64,000 bases of DNA from Harmonia axyridis (GCF_914767665.1 NC_059502.1:31142812-31206811); one strand, 5' to 3'. Shown: positions 11,350 through 23,522, counted from the stretch's first letter. The notes: generated from the sequence alone by a model not told the origin. Translations and numbers: made by a program.

Positions 11350-12010
11350 TTGTTATGAGACCTTTTGACATCAACATTACAATGCCAACTATGATGTTCA
11401 AATATGATCATTATTAAATTGAATTCAATTATAATTGGTTCAAATTTCAAATTTAGTTTAATTTTAATTAATTTAAATTTAAAGAACAGGTTTCTAAGCT
11501 TCAAGGTTACATAGTTATAATCAAATGAAAATTTTCTTAATTGATTGATCATTCACAGTCAAATTGAAATGAAAAATTTCAAGAAAACACTTCGGACTAA
11601 AATATTCTAGTACGAATTGAAATCAGCTAGGATATTTCCAGTTTAGTTTTTTCTGCAGTTATTATCGTTATGGTATTTCTGTCACATTTGGCGGATGAAA
11701 TAAGAAAAGTCTTTCTTAATATATATTATATAATAATATTAAATTTCGGTACACAAAAACAACATTTGAGTAATGGCAGTGAGAGTGTTAGGAAGGCATG
11801 CAGTTTTACCGAAGAACTAATTTTACTCTACTTTTAATACACTAATTTTTTAATTATATCGTACTTTCTCACTACTCCATTTTTTGCTTGAATGGTACAG
11901 TTAATTGTCACAATGGAAGGTATTGGTCAAGAAAAAATTCTCACTTGACTCAAGAATGTCACAGTCAACGCTGCGAGAAATTGAATGTTTACATTGCAAT
12001 AATCGTCGAT
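11350..12010. other. No gene seen
   Basis: Very AT-rich, with runs such as ATTAATTTAAATTTAAA near 11465-11482. No feature recognised. Confidence 0.4.
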
Positions 12011-12019
12011 ATCTTGACG

Positions 12020-12275
12020 CCATATTTCCTGGAAGGTGGATAGAACATCGAGGGCCTATGTGGCACCAAGTTCTCCAGATTTGACCTCCTTAGACTTTTT
12101 ATTTCAGAATCATTTAAAATCAAAGGTTAAGTTCAATATAGCAACTAATTTAGCAGTAATCCGATAAGTGTACAAAATATTTACACTTGTATCGGTCAGT
12201 GCCAAATAGTTATTGGAGCTCAATTTGAACATTTGTGTTGAATTTTGTATTTTGGGATGAATAAAGATTTTATTC
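12020..12275 (+). pseudogene. DD41D-type mariner transposase remnant
   Basis: Translation with one frameshift gives FPGRWIEHRGPM and then PSSPDLTSLDFLFQNHLKSK, matching the W-x-RSPDLTPLDFxLWGxLK block that carries the third catalytic Asp in this group. Downstream, VSVSAK..LLELNLNIC resembles the C-terminus. Only the last third remains, and stops interrupt it. It lies near other relics of the same group at 29.7-30.3, 33.0-33.8 and 45.8-46.2 kb. Confidence 0.6.
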
Positions 12276-12279
12276 TATG

Positions 12280-13295
12280 GAAGTTCCATTTTTAACTCCC
12301 ACAGAAAATGTGTTATTTCCTCAAAAAAAATTTCATCTAGGAAACCATTTTTTTCACACCATCAATGGATTAAGTTGTCTCGGGAAATAGCAACAAAAAA
12401 TTGGGAAAAAGAAAGGGCAAGTCGTTTGAAAAAAAAATGATGTCACTCTGTAAACAATGAATAACGTCATACGTAAAAATTTTATGCCACAAAGAGATTT
12501 ATTGAAAACTAAAATTGACCTGTCTAAGCCTTCAGCTTGAAAATTTTGTTTTACACTTTATCCAAACATTTTATTTAAATCAATGATAATAATAATGTTG
12601 AATATTCTCCAAAGTAACACTTGACGCCACTTGCAATTATAATTTAGAAATACAAAGGCTGATGACAATTCCTCACTCGTACATGAACATTCAATTTCAG
12701 CAGATAACTGACAGCAGAACTATTTCCATTTCATTTCACTTTCGTTTAGTAATGAGCCGCCATCTAGAGTTACATAAAACCTCACCCAAAAACTGTTCTA
12801 TATTTAGAATGGCGATTGATGTTGTTGATAAGTCGTCATGCTCATAAACTCTAGAGAATAATAAACTGTGTTAATATTTCAGACAGAGGTGTGTTGAAGT
12901 TAACGTTATGAAATTCTTGTGGAACAACATCATGAGCAAACTGAAAAAATATTGTTATTTTCTAACGAAATTCATTAGAACGCACATGATATTTTTGTGT
13001 GGGCAGTGAAATTTTGAAGGGAACTTCGTCAAAAAAAAGAATTTGAAATATGCAAAAAGATATTTTGAGAGCCTGCAAAATTTCGATTTGTATGAAAACT
13101 ATTTGTTCCTCTGTTTTCTATGGCAACTCTCCTAGGCGAATGTCACTACTCCGAAGATTATAATTTGCACGAATTAGGAGAACCGTGTGTACCGTATGTA
13201 GGCTTTGTTACTGTGTCCCTTCACCTATCACTGTTTGGGTTTTACTCAACGGGAATGATTAGACGCCCCCCCCCCTAACCTTAATATTTCTTTCT
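12280..13295. other. No gene seen
   Basis: AT-rich, only short chance ORFs. A run of ten C lies at about 13266-13275. Confidence 0.4.
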
Positions 13296-13299
13296 TTGC

Positions 13300-13366
13300 C
13301 TGGAGCCTGAACATTTGACTTTCGGCCTAAGAGTACGAGGTCCTTCCCACTAGACTAACCACTCTT
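13300..13366 (-). tRNA. Degenerate tRNA-like relic
   Basis: The minus strand has a box-A-like segment, TGGTTAGTCTAGTGGG, and about 40 bases later a weak box-B-like TGTTCAGGCTCC. No regular anticodon stem or acceptor stem can be drawn. It may be a decayed tRNA or the head of a tRNA-derived SINE. Confidence is low. Confidence 0.25.
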
Positions 13367-13379
13367 GAAGAAGTCGCAA

Positions 13380-15035
13380 ATTTTGTTTTTTTTTTGATAA
13401 AATCTGCATCCTGGAAAATGATTCCTCAAAACAAATGTCATTCGCGAATTTACCAAGAAACAACTAACTCGAATATATCTCGAGATTTTGTTTCAACAAA
13501 TTTTTCTCGAATAATATTCCACGACACTTCACGCACTTTGCTCATTCAACAACAAATACAGCTCATGACATACATACATAAGTGATCCACTTTCCTTGTC
13601 AACCCAAATTCTTTCGAAAACAGCCGAAAAGTTTCTGTGAAGGCTGTTAACGACGTTTTAAAAAAAGTGAAAGTTGACCAGAGATACGCGCAGAAGTCAC
13701 AAAAAAATTGAGACGCCAGACGTCGCGGCGCTGTGAATAGTTTTTCAGGAATTTACCTTTTTCAATAAACAAATCGGAAGATGCTTCGATTTTATATGAT
13801 TATGATTCTTAAAATCAAAGAAGCTTTCATCTTTTTTAAGTACCGAATTATTTCGTTTTTCTTATAAATTATCTTTTCCTTATTTCATTATATTATGTTA
13901 CTTTCTCCAGAATATTACGTTTTAAATATGTGCATTCTTTTGTTACTTTCGTTCACAAATTATCTAAATTATCAGTTTAGGATACCACATTTTTTTGGGT
14001 GTTGCATAGATAAATCCCTGTGAGTTAGGTCTGGCGATTTTGGGAAAAATCGGATGGGTCCATTCCTATCATTATTCAATGCCGCTAAAAATTGAGCAAT
14101 AATTCTATTATAGACTGAGATTGCACGTTCTATCATCAAATTGATAATGAATTAATTTGTTACAAAGCCTCCTTGATTTTATGGAACAATATCATATCTA
14201 TTCCCCCAAATTAAGGCATACCTACGGCCATTATACATCAAAAACGAAAAAAAAAGATTACATAAAAATAACATAAATACAAATGCCTACGGTTTGAAAT
14301 GGGAAAAATTATATTTGAAAAAAAAATCATCTGTCGTATGACGTGATACAAAAAGGAAAGTTCCTATTTTCGGAAAAATTCGGCTTACTTAGATAAGTGA
14401 ATCACCCTGTATATCTAAAAATACACACCTAATCAGTAGACATACCGATTAAATATCGAATATTATGAAACGTTTACTTTTGTATAAGCTAAAAAATATT
14501 TTGCAAATAAAACACCTAAACCAACAATGGAATTGTAAAAAAAAATTTTTCTTTGGTTGAGTATTCGAATATAAAGGTGAATGTGCCTTGTCGGCGTGTT
14601 CTGAAAACGATAACTGTCGAAATACGAGGGGATAACAGACGCTAAATTCAGGTATTGATTTATTCTGGTACCCACTTCTAACGACCAATTAATACGAACC
14701 AACCACTCAATTCTAGAGGGTCTATTAATTCCCTTTCATCACAGCTCTTTTCACTCCGTTATCGCTTGAAGATTCCGAATCATATCAATCTGAACGAGAA
14801 TATCCGCGTCCGAATTGTTTTCTCCGACTTCTTGATTTAGATTTGAACTGTGTTTGTTGAAAATATGCCATCAATCTAGAAAAATGTTATTTCATCATAA
14901 CTGTGTAACCTTGGGAACCCGATCCATAAATTAAAAGCAAACACAATTAACTTCATTTTGTTAAAAATTATATTGCGGTAATTGAACGATATAAAATCAA
15001 TGAATTGCAATTAAGTATTGGCATTGTGATTTTGA
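13380..15035. other. No gene seen
   Basis: AT-rich. A CACCCTGTATAT at about 14403-14414 resembles the end of a mariner-type MITE, but I found no partner end. Short ORFs at 14449-14702 on the minus strand overlap each other in two frames and look like chance. Confidence 0.35.
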
Positions 15036-15041
15036 TTTCAA

Positions 15042-15600
15042 TAGGTCTCATAACAATGTCCGAACCCCTTCAGTTTACACAATTTTTGAGCGCTCGTTCT
15101 CTGAATCGATGGCTCCATTATTTTGTCGCAATATGTGTAGGAAATTTTCAAATTTTGATCTAGAAATTGTATCGGAGAATGAGGTTGCGAATTGGATTAT
15201 GGATGATGCATCCGTCCCCGAATTCGATTCTATCCAGCTGTTCACATACACGATAACTTTCGAGTTTCGAACGGAAGTACATAACTATAAATTTGCAGAG
15301 TAGGATCGGATTTTGAATGTCGCGGTTGAGTTCAATGAGTGAAATCCTACAGGGATTCCATAAATATGGTTGTTCATTTCAAAGGTGAAGACCACAATCA
15401 AAACATTTGGGTGATACGATATCGAATAAGCGAGTGTTCTCCTTTCTTCCAATGACGGAGTGAGGATGGTCACAGCACACTGTATTTTAGTCTCTCTCCA
15501 ACCTTGGGATTGGTTACAACAATTTAATTCCATTGTATGCGAGGATTTTATTGGCAATGAAAGACTCAAATAATTTTCCTTGAGAAAACGAGTACTTAGG
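15042..15600 (-). repeat. Unnamed dispersed repeat, copy 2
   Basis: This is the inverted counterpart of copy 1. GGTCTCATAACAATGTCCGA at its left edge pairs with the right edge of copy 1, and GAGCGCTCGTTCTCTGAA and ACACGATAACTTTCGA are shared. Its 15400-15545 part also aligns with 55400-55545 (GATACGAT-TCG-ATAA-CGA and GGATGGTCAC). The short ORFs on both strands are not conserved between copies. Confidence 0.6.
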
Positions 15601-15691
15601 TTTTCTTTCGCAATAACTGATTTGAAACTAAATTAAAATCTACAAAATCAAGAAAATCACTCAAACACCACATGAAGTGGTCCAGTCCAAG

Positions 15692-15835
15692 ATCTTTACA
15701 TTTTCGAAATCAAAATCATGTTCATATGAATTATGAACATCATGAACATGATTTTGACTTTGTAATATCCTAACATTTTCAAAATTAAAATCAAGTTTAT
15801 ATATATTATAAACATGATTTTGACTTCAAGAATAT
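15692..15835. repeat. Two tandem related hairpins
   Basis: CAAAATCATGTTCAT pairs with ATGAACATGATTTTG around 15710-15757. A related second hairpin (AAAATCAAGTTTATA with TATAAACATGATTTT) follows at about 15786-15822. The two units are diverged tandem copies separated by about 75 bp. No coding capacity. Confidence 0.6.
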
Positions 15836-16344
15836 TACGTTATTATTATTATTGAAAAGGGTTACAGAGTTGAGGGACATTAAACTCTGAATTAAGAATT
15901 TTCCAAAATACAGATCTAGAAAAAAAACAGAGATAAGTGAAATAAGTAAATTATGGTCAAAACAGAGACTTTCACTAGGCCACAAAAATTATAGGGTAAA
16001 ATAGGGAAACATGACGCGGCGGGAGAGAAGACGCAATTCGATAATTCGCGTTTTTGGTACACGCAGCGCCGGTTGCACAAGACAGGTGCATACAGACGGT
16101 TTACTCTTGCCGTTCGAAAGAAATCATGTTGAAAGTGAGCTAAACTTATAAGATATTTGGTCATATATACTTGGTAAGTACCTTAGAAGATTGCAAGGTG
16201 TTTAGTTTGATCCACTATTGATTAGAAATCCGCTAAAAGTCGTCGTTCTGACTAATTAAGTTTGAAGTTGGGTTATTAAGAAAGTTATATTCTTATTATA
16301 TTCTTATTCATAGCTAATTCTATGTTTCGAAATTTGTTGTAACC

Positions 16345-16983
16345 TAAACAGGTGCGTGATCTATCCCATGGGTTTGGAACAGATGACGCTTGATATTTCG
16401 GGACAGATGACGCATAATAGTTTTTCATTTTCAGACCCAAAATACCGACTTTTTACACTTATTTCCAAAAGAAATCCCACTTTGAGCATTCGTAAGGCCA
16501 AAGATGTATACATGTCCCGAGTTGCAGGTATGAACAAAGAAGGGCGCATAAATATTTTGAGCTTTTGTCTGCACAAAACTTGACTGATTGCAGTTCAAAA
16601 AAAAAATGATTGGCGAGGGAAAAAGAAGAAAACCGTAAGAAGAATAAAATGTCAGAGAAAATAATTAGAAAAACATCACAAAAGACATCAGAAAAAACAT
16701 ACCCAAAAAGTTGATGACAAACAACCTTGCTAGAATAAAACGTGTAAAACGACGTTTGGTAAGTTCTTCCTCTGAAGAAAATGGTGCGATGGAAAACGAT
16801 TCCATAGACGACGAAACTTTTGACGAAAATGAATGCTTAGGTTGCTTGGAGCGCTACGAAATTACCATATCTGCAGTGGAGTGGATTCAGTACGTGGATT
16901 GACGCAGGTGGCTTTATGACACGTGCAAATCCTTCAAAAACTACTGTATACCCTGTGAAAATAAAACAATTGCCGAAGAGTAA
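16345..16983 (+). pseudogene. Pogo/Tigger-type transposase, internally deleted
   Basis: An early block, NPTLSIRKAKDVYMSRVAGM, resembles the 'lS.RkPe.tSlaRa.gFN' segment of pogo-like transposases. After a stop and about 100 bases comes the C-terminal block KRVKRRLVSSSSEE, ENECLGCLERYE, WIQYVD, RRWLYDTCKSFKNYCIPC. That tail is the acidic linker plus PHD-like zinc finger common in insect pogo/jerky proteins. A TGA at 16900-16902 stands where a zinc-binding Cys is expected. The whole DDE catalytic core is missing between the blocks, so this is a deletion derivative. The stop after IAEE (16981-16983) is probably the original one. Confidence 0.6.
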
Positions 16984-17174
16984 GATTTCCGGCTGTTTTC
17001 CTATATCATCAACAAGCCGAAAACTGAATAATATTAATTAGTGCTCAAGATGGCAAATCTGTTCTTGAACGAATTTACTGAAACTGCATTTTCAATTTTG
17101 TGGGACAGGCTGTTTTTTTCGACATTTTTGTCAAAATACTTCTCTATTGAGCTTGTATGTATGTCTTTGAAGTT

Positions 17175-18000
17175 GATTCATATTCAACAAGTACAGGTAG
17201 GACATATCGACGCCGAATATGTAACTATCAGTTCTCCCCTCCAAGGACCATTGGCAAACGAAAAAAGGTCCATTATTTGTAGCTGTTTCTTATGACAAGG
17301 GCGATTCACTCCAAAAAGAATGCGTGTGACACGACGCTGTAGGCCCTCCAGTAAAACAGCATGTACAACCAACTACGGATGCCAAACCGGACTAACATAT
17401 TCAAGTGTTCGTCGAATATATGTACCATTTATGTATTCAGGAAATAGCCTCCACATTTTTGCCACGGGAAAAGTTCTGGACAACATATATAAGACGCTTG
17501 GTTTTTTTTTGTGATGTGCAATACATGTTCAGTTCGCGAAATAAACATCCAACAATTTCAACACCGTCAATGTAATACGTCAAACCTGTATTGTTTTTAC
17601 CCAAATGTACAATTCGATAGTTTTAAGGGTTCAGATGAATCAAACAACCAACGACTCTGTTCAAGTCCTCCTGCAGGGTTTCATATTTGTTGAGAGGACA
17701 ATTGAATAATTTAATATCATCGGCAAATGAAGCACTGTCCGATTTAATTCAATCAGTTTGATCGCTCACGTACACTAAAAATAGCAACTGACCCAAAACT
17801 TAGCCCCAAAGAACACCACTGAGCAGTGAGCACGCATCTTGGATCAGATCTGGCAGCACCAGCCTTACCACGAACGATATGTCAGTTAGTTAAGAAGCTC
17901 CTAATCCATTTCAAGAGCGATCCTCTAATTCCAAAGTGCTCCAACTTGTCAAAAGCCTATTTATTGTAATTTATTGTAAGTAAAATATCCAGAGTCATTT
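17175..18000 (-). pseudogene. CR1/Jockey-type reverse transcriptase fragment
   Basis: Minus-strand translation with several frameshifts gives, in order, AFDKLEHFGIRGSLLKWIRS, a damaged palm region, SFADDIKLFNCPLNKYETLQ (catalytic YADD-type box as FADD), then the thumb region YINGTYIRRTLEYVSPVWHP and LEGLQRRVTRILFG. It has no endonuclease and no intact frame. It differs clearly from the 4.5-8.4 kb element. Confidence 0.7.
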
Positions 18001-18496
18001 GGAGGAAGTCAGAAGGATTGTTCCAGTTTACAGATTTTTCTTTGGAACTAGTGAAATTATTGCCTAACAACGTTCTCAAACAAACCTTGGTATTCTGCAA
18101 ATCGTATTGGAAACAAGAATGTATCGATATGGTTTTTCCTATTATCTGAATAGTCCAGATTTAACTTCGCAGGCGATTTTGATTATACCCTTTGGCTGCA
18201 TTTATCACTTCTTAATTACTTTCTGATAATTGGCAGACCAGTTCGGTCGACTGAGGTATTAATGAAATGAGCATTTTTAATACTCAGATTTCATTCGTTG
18301 TATGTTTGTGTGTACAAATCAAATGAATAAATATTTGTGACTGGAGTGTAGAAAGTCAGTGTGCCTTTATTGTTCAAACACGAAATGTAAACGTTCCGTG
18401 GATAACCATTTAGTTCGACATTTGGTGGTATAGGAAAATTTTTCCTAATTTTTTTTCACCGTATACTTCATTTGGTTCCCTATTTGGGGTGATATA

Positions 18497-19294
18497 TGTA
18501 GGATACCGTCATTGTTTCCCTGTAAATAATTGACATGGTCAACAAGATGCTTGGAGACGTATTAGTTTCTTCAAGTGTCGAAGGCATGACAGTTTCAATT
18601 AATTTACAGGGAACGAATTGCTTTTTGTATATAACACAGAAAGGATGTGTTAATGCTTCGGGGTGTCGAAGATGTGTCATGTCGGTTGTAAATCTTAAGA
18701 GATTTACTGGGGGTTGGGTACCGGATGTCACAGCTGTGTGAGCGGAACGGCAAAACTCTTATTGGACTAGGGGTGGTACTTGGCACTTTCCCCCTATATC
18801 GGAGTGGTGCTAAGGGTGTGATCAAGCCGTACGAAGGGAAGTCGATATTCAGGGGAGGTCAGTAAGTTCCAGTCGGTAGACAGTTCAAGTCAAGTCTAAC
18901 ACGAGTTAAGACTAAGTTCGATCGGTCAAGACTTAAGACGTACGACGTAAGACGATTCGCGAGTTAGATTAAGACGAGTCGCGAACGAGTTGAAGACGAG
19001 ACTAACGAAACTAGAATTAATGACGAGACGACCGAAACTAGAATTAAAGACGAGACAACCGAAACTTGAAGTACGACGAAGACGTGATGCTCGAAAACGT
19101 TTCGAGTAATTAACTCTCTAATTAAAGACGAAATTCAGTACCATAGTGAGAAACTTGTAATTAAGACGTAATTAAAATCTTCTCAGTACGGAGTTTGTAC
19201 TGTATAAGTGTGGTTATGTGAAAAGATGTGAATAATTCAAAAGAGTTTAATTATTACAAATCCGACAAAGTCACGGAGAAGGAGACGAAAGGCA
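18497..19294 (+). repeat. Solo LTR (TG...CA) with TATA target duplication
   Basis: The unit starts TGTAGGATAC and ends GAAAGGCA, flanked on both sides by TATA (18493-18496, 19295-19298), a 4-bp duplication as made by Gypsy-type elements. A diverged inverted copy lies at 31576-32358. Inside, 18960-19085 holds degenerate tandem units built from GACGAGAC and GAAACTAGAATTAA. No gag or pol flanks it, so it is a solo LTR, probably left by recombination. The short ORF 18535-18741 is not conserved between the two copies. Confidence 0.7.
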
Positions 19295-19299
19295 TATAA

Positions 19300-20430
19300 C
19301 AGATTATTCAAGCCTATATATATCAGTTTTATTCTTTAACTTTCTAGTTTCAATTGGTTTTTATCGCAAAAGTTCGCAGTCTCACAGACGTTATCATTTG
19401 TTCTTTGAAATTTCTCCTTAGAGTTAAGTAACATTATTAATCATCTCGATAAAGCTGAAATAGTTCAGACGAATCAGTACCCAATGATGAATAAAGATTG
19501 AATTTGATGAAGAACTTCACAGATGTCATCGGAAGACTCTGTAGGTATCCCTCAAAGGCACATCACACCGAATAAATTCGTTATTATTTCTTCCCGGAAG
19601 TCCAATAGAAATTTCATCGAATAGTCGAATGATTTCAATAAAGGCGATAATTGGATATCCGAAGAGGAAATTCTTGACACGTGGAAACTCCTCAAAGAGA
19701 ACTCAGAGCTGTTTACGTTCGTCTGGAACTTTGAACGCCAAAGTCTGTCAAAGTAATGGAAAAGTTCACTGAAGTCCGATAATTTTATTTTTCTCTGTAA
19801 ATACGGTTACCGGAAGAAGGTTTATTCACCTTTTTTAGGTTATCTACCTGTGAGTTCCTCCTCATCCAGGTGAAATGCTTTTCTAATCGCGACGAAAAAT
19901 TTGATAAATTTGGGGTATTTCTTCAATAATTACGTTAATGAATATAAAAATTGAGTTCTGGCGATCCTTTTTCTCAACCCGTAATTAGTACTCATGGATC
20001 CTGGTACCCAAGAGCCTTTTTTGGTGAGGATATATCTTGTCTATAAAGCAGGAAGATGTAGGAAACTTGAAATCCCAATTTACCTTCCAATATGGGATGT
20101 GTCTGAGGGAGAATAAGAATGAGACCTGTAACGAAGTCTGATTATTCCAATAGGAATGATCAGGCTCCGTCTAGGGAATATTTCATTGTTTTCCGTTCCA
20201 ATTAATCATTCTGATATATTTCGTGAATATTGTAATTAATTTATTAATTGTTCACCGCGATAATGAAAAAAGTCCATGCCTCATGTTTTTCAACCGACCA
20301 GGGCCTCGAATTGTCGGATTGAAATAATATAACAGATTATTTATTTCGGTGTTTTTACCGCCGATATATTTTTTTCCAGATGTTAGATTGCGTTCCGACG
20401 AGAGAATTTTTTCGAATAACGAGGTTTTTG
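19300..20430. other. No gene recognised
   Basis: It contains a plus-strand open stretch around 19633-19760 (NWISEEEILDTWKLLKENSE), similar in style to gag-like or coiled-coil protein, but it is short and without an ATG. It could be a remnant of a retroelement body. Confidence 0.3.
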
Positions 20431-20439
20431 TCGACATGA

Positions 20440-21395
20440 GTAGTCACGTGGGCTGAATTCTTTCACCGTCCCCCCACCGAGGTTATAAAAGGGTGTAACC
20501 GGCCCAAAATCGGTATTCATGTTTAGGCATTCAGTGGTAGAGATTTTTAGGTTCATTAGTAGAGATTTTTCATTACAGTTATTCAGTTTTTTTGGTCATA
20601 GTAGTTATTACAATTCAGATATTCAGATTCAGATAGTTGTTCAGATTTTAGAGGGTTTTTCACGTTCAGGCATTATTATTGATAGTTAAAGTTATTCAGA
20701 TTGGAAAGAGACATTTTGGAGGAGTTACAAAGTGATTGGACAATAGTAAAATTGGTAATTGAACGCCAATAGTTTCAAATCCGTTTCTGGGGTCGAAAAT
20801 CGCCATTTTCATAAGTTAACTTACTTGTTAGTCATTTTCTGGAGAGTTTGCTAATTTTTACTTGTGACTTTCTCATACGAGTGAACATTCAAGGGTTTCA
20901 TTTGATAGAGACAGCGAGAGGGTGGTGTACCGGTGGAGTTTTTCAACGCGTTAGGATTAGTTTTCATTCCTTCCCGAATCTACAAATCCACGAATCTCAT
21001 CTCCATATATATCATATCCCGGCTCCCAGATCCGACTAACTTGTTCAACGGTTCTAACTGACATTAAGTTGGTGAGGTAAGGACACAGTAGTTGTAGACA
21101 GTACAAATTATCTCAGTAACCGAATTTAAGTATACATATTGATACAGTTTATACTTTTTTTGATTTCCCGTTTTGATGAGATTGTCTGTATTGTAGAATT
21201 GAATCAGTAAACCTATTAATTCTTTTACGTTGTTTGTTACTTGGTCACCGCTACCATCCTGCCTTCACTAAGCTACCCTGGTAAGGTTTGTCAATTTCTC
21301 CCTAAAATTGGCTGGCGCTCGAGATACTACTGCAAGGTGCTGAACAGCATTGGCAGAGGCGCGCCGTGACGCAAAAAGGAGCGTGGCAGGCTAAA
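20440..21395 (+). repeat. LTR-like region with TATA box and primer-binding-like site
   Basis: A clear TATA box (GGTTATAAAAGGG, 20481-20493) is followed about 30-50 bases later by a Cys-free, untranslatable leader. Further on, TGGCGCTCGAGATAC (21313-21327) resembles the TGGCGC primer-binding sites that follow 5' LTRs of Gypsy elements. The far end, GTGTCACACA (21394-21403), could be an LTR border. I cannot find a matching second LTR, so the assignment and edges are tentative. Confidence 0.35.
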
Positions 21396-21399
21396 GGTG

Positions 21400-21720
21400 T
21401 CACACAATAAATATAAATGCAGCAATGTCACTAGCAAAAATTTCAACAGGAATTAGATATTCAACTGCTGCCGACTTGTTTGCAGTTTTGAATGTACCAT
21501 TGTTACAACTCACCAACAGCATTGTGAAAGGGTTGCAACTCCTATTGAGGAGTTGGTTTGAAATTATGGAGGATGCTGTAAAAGTGGAGGCTGAAATTTT
21601 TCGTAACTTGGGCCAGATTGACCAGAATGGTTTTTTCCTCCTTATGGTAATTGCAAATGGTACATGAAGTGAGCAGTTCAACTTCGTGAATTCTGATGCA
21701 TTGTCTGGATTGGTAAGTTA
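21400..21720 (+). pseudogene. Mutator-like transposase fragment
   Basis: The reading frame 21425-21667 gives GIRYSTAADLFAVLNVPLLQ, then ..EAEIFRNLGQIDQNGF..LMVIANGT, and after the TGA, NSDALSGLV. This matches, by memory of the family, the N-terminal part of 'Mutator-like transposase domain' proteins of insects (GI.Y..A..FLA.L..P ... V.ADGxWsKRSY..NY.ALSG). The TGA falls where that motif has Trp. The catalytic region is absent. Confidence 0.5.
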
Positions 21721-21729
21721 TATCTTTAC

Positions 21730-22135
21730 GAGAGTTGCTGATGACAATAGTTTCAGTACACTGAAAAAAATATAATATATAATGAAATTTCATTCTGTTA
21801 TGTATACCCTTATTATTGATATTATGAATTTGATCTTGAGTATTCGTTGTATCGATGAAATATTCATTGGATAGAAAAACTTAGTTCATTAGATTTATAT
21901 TAAGTCTTGGATTAACTTCTTTGGACAATTTAAATGAACAGTAATACCTACATTATTGATTTTCTGAGGAAGAAGTGATGAAGTATCATCACCATGAGCA
22001 AAGTTATCACCAGAAGTATATTCGAGGCAGCAAAAGTTTGTATTTTGAATCTAACATCCAGTTTTTTCAAGAAATGAAGTTGGGATCTGAATAAGTAACG
22101 TCATATTAATCCTCACGATCAATATTTGAAATATT
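21730..22135. other. No gene seen
   Basis: AT-rich spacer between the Mutator-like relic and the RTE-type element. Confidence 0.4.
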
Positions 22136-22139
22136 CTAC

Positions 22140-23522
22140 AGGCACAATGTTTTTCGCCGCAAACATTGTATACTCTCAAAGTATACGAAGCGATATTGGA
22201 GAGTAGACTAAAAATAAGCACAGAGGACACACTAGATAAAGCTCAGAGTGGGTTTATGAGAGGGAGAAGTGTACAAGAACACATTTTCACTCTGAAACAG
22301 ACCATTCATAAGATGAAAAGAAGTGGAAGAAAGGCTTATTTTGTATTTATAGATCTGGTGAAAGCTTTTGACAGGGTTAGTAGATCGAAAATGTGGGATA
22401 TATTGAAAACAAGAGGGATAAACAGAAAGTTGGTGGAGTCTATTAAAAGTGTTTATTGTGAAAGCTTGAACTGTGTTATTGTCAGAAATATGAAGTCGGA
22501 GTTATTTGAGACAAAGGAGGGACTGAGGCAGGGTGGAGTGCTGAGTCCGACATTGTTTATACTGTTTTTGGATGAGATAATCAGAGAAGCAAAGGAGAGA
22601 ACAGAGAAGCTTACAATTGGTTTTAAGAACTTAAGAAGAGTTGTAATATCAGAATGTGCCTTTGCGGATGACATCGTATTGATGGCGGGAACAAGGAGGA
22701 GTATACAGGGAAATTTGGATATATGGAATGGAATACTGAGAAAATATGGGATGGAAATAAATAGAAGAAAGACAAAAGTGATGGAAGTGAACGATCAACG
22801 GGAGGATGATTGGAGATTGGAAATTGAGGGAGAGGAAGTTGAAAAGGTGAAATGTTTCAGATATTTAGGAGTGAACATAGAAAATACGGGAAGCCAAGAA
22901 AGGGAGATTAACGAGAGAATTGAAAAAGCCGGCAGATTATACCACACAATTAATAGGAAATTCCTAAGAAGAACTGAAGTCGAAGAGAAAACTAAAATGA
23001 CCGTGTTTAAGTCGATATTCAGACCTGTTCTGTCGTATGGATGTGAAACTTGGAACACAACAAGGAGAATGAGGAGTAAACTACAGGCAGTAGAAATGAA
23101 ATTTTTGAGAGGAGTGAAGGGGGTTACAAGGATGGACAGAAGGAGAAATGACGACATAAGAGGTGAATTGGGGATAAAATCATTGGAAAGGTTTGTGGGT
23201 GAGAGGCAGTTGGGATGGTGGGGACACTTACATCGTATGGAGGAAGAGAGACCAATCAAACAAATATGGGAGGCAAAAGTCGAGAAAAAGGCAAAAAGGG
23301 GGAGACCGCAACAAACATGGGAGGATATGGTAGAGGAGGAAATAAAGAAAAGAGGGAAAAGCGTCAGGGAAGCTGAGATGATGACATCAAATAGGACAGA
23401 ATGGAAGAAATTCATTGAATCAAATTAGAATTATTCTTAAGTTATTGTTAAGTTGGAAAATGTAGATAATGAAACCCATACACCGAAAGGTATCAAATGG
23501 GATACAGATTATATATATATAC
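22140..23522 (+). mobile_element. RTE-type non-LTR retrotransposon, 5'-truncated
   Basis: This is a truncated insertion: the RT starts abruptly near 22160, the stop is at 23426-23428, and a 3' UTR of about 80 bp with ACACCGAAAGGTATCA ends in (AT)n at 23510-23521. The 3' end is confirmed by a second copy at 61760-61897, which shares the last codons, the UTR and the AT tail. Truncation at the 5' end is typical of target-primed insertion. Confidence 0.8.
22166..23428 (+). CDS. RTE-type reverse transcriptase, 5'-truncated ORF
   Basis: 420 open codons with no stop. The frame begins at a TTG, not an ATG, because the 5' part (endonuclease and finger region) is missing. Motifs are QSGFMRGRSVQEHIFTL, YFVFIDLVKAFDRVSR (catalytic Asp), EGLRQGGVLSPTLFILFLDE, CAFADDIVLMA (catalytic Asp pair), KCFRYLGVNIENTG and the thumb SYGCETW. 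The C-terminal tail has the GWWGHLHRME and KRGRPQQTWED boxes typical of this clade. It is the longest intact frame in the window. With no start codon or promoter it is probably not translated on its own, but its open frame suggests a young insertion. Confidence 0.85.
   Translation: MYTLKVYEAILESRLKISTEDTLDKAQSGFMRGRSVQEHIFTLKQTIHKMKRSGRKAYFVFIDLVKAFDRVSRSKMWDILKTRGINRKLVESIKSVYCESLNCVIVRNMKSELFETKEGLRQGGVLSPTLFILFLDEIIREAKERTEKLTIGFKNLRRVVISECAFADDIVLMAGTRRSIQGNLDIWNGILRKYGMEINRRKTKVMEVNDQREDDWRLEIEGEEVEKVKCFRYLGVNIENTGSQEREINERIEKAGRLYHTINRKFLRRTEVEEKTKMTVFKSIFRPVLSYGCETWNTTRRMRSKLQAVEMKFLRGVKGVTRMDRRRNDDIRGELGIKSLERFVGERQLGWWGHLHRMEEERPIKQIWEAKVEKKAKRGRPQQTWEDMVEEEIKKRGKSVREAEMMTSNRTEWKKFIESN

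Noticed and set aside
22453..23415. Minus-strand ORFs of 73 and 206 codons antisense to the RTE RT
   Set aside because: They are shadows of the RT reading frame, Ser/Leu/Phe-rich, caused by its purine-rich sense strand.
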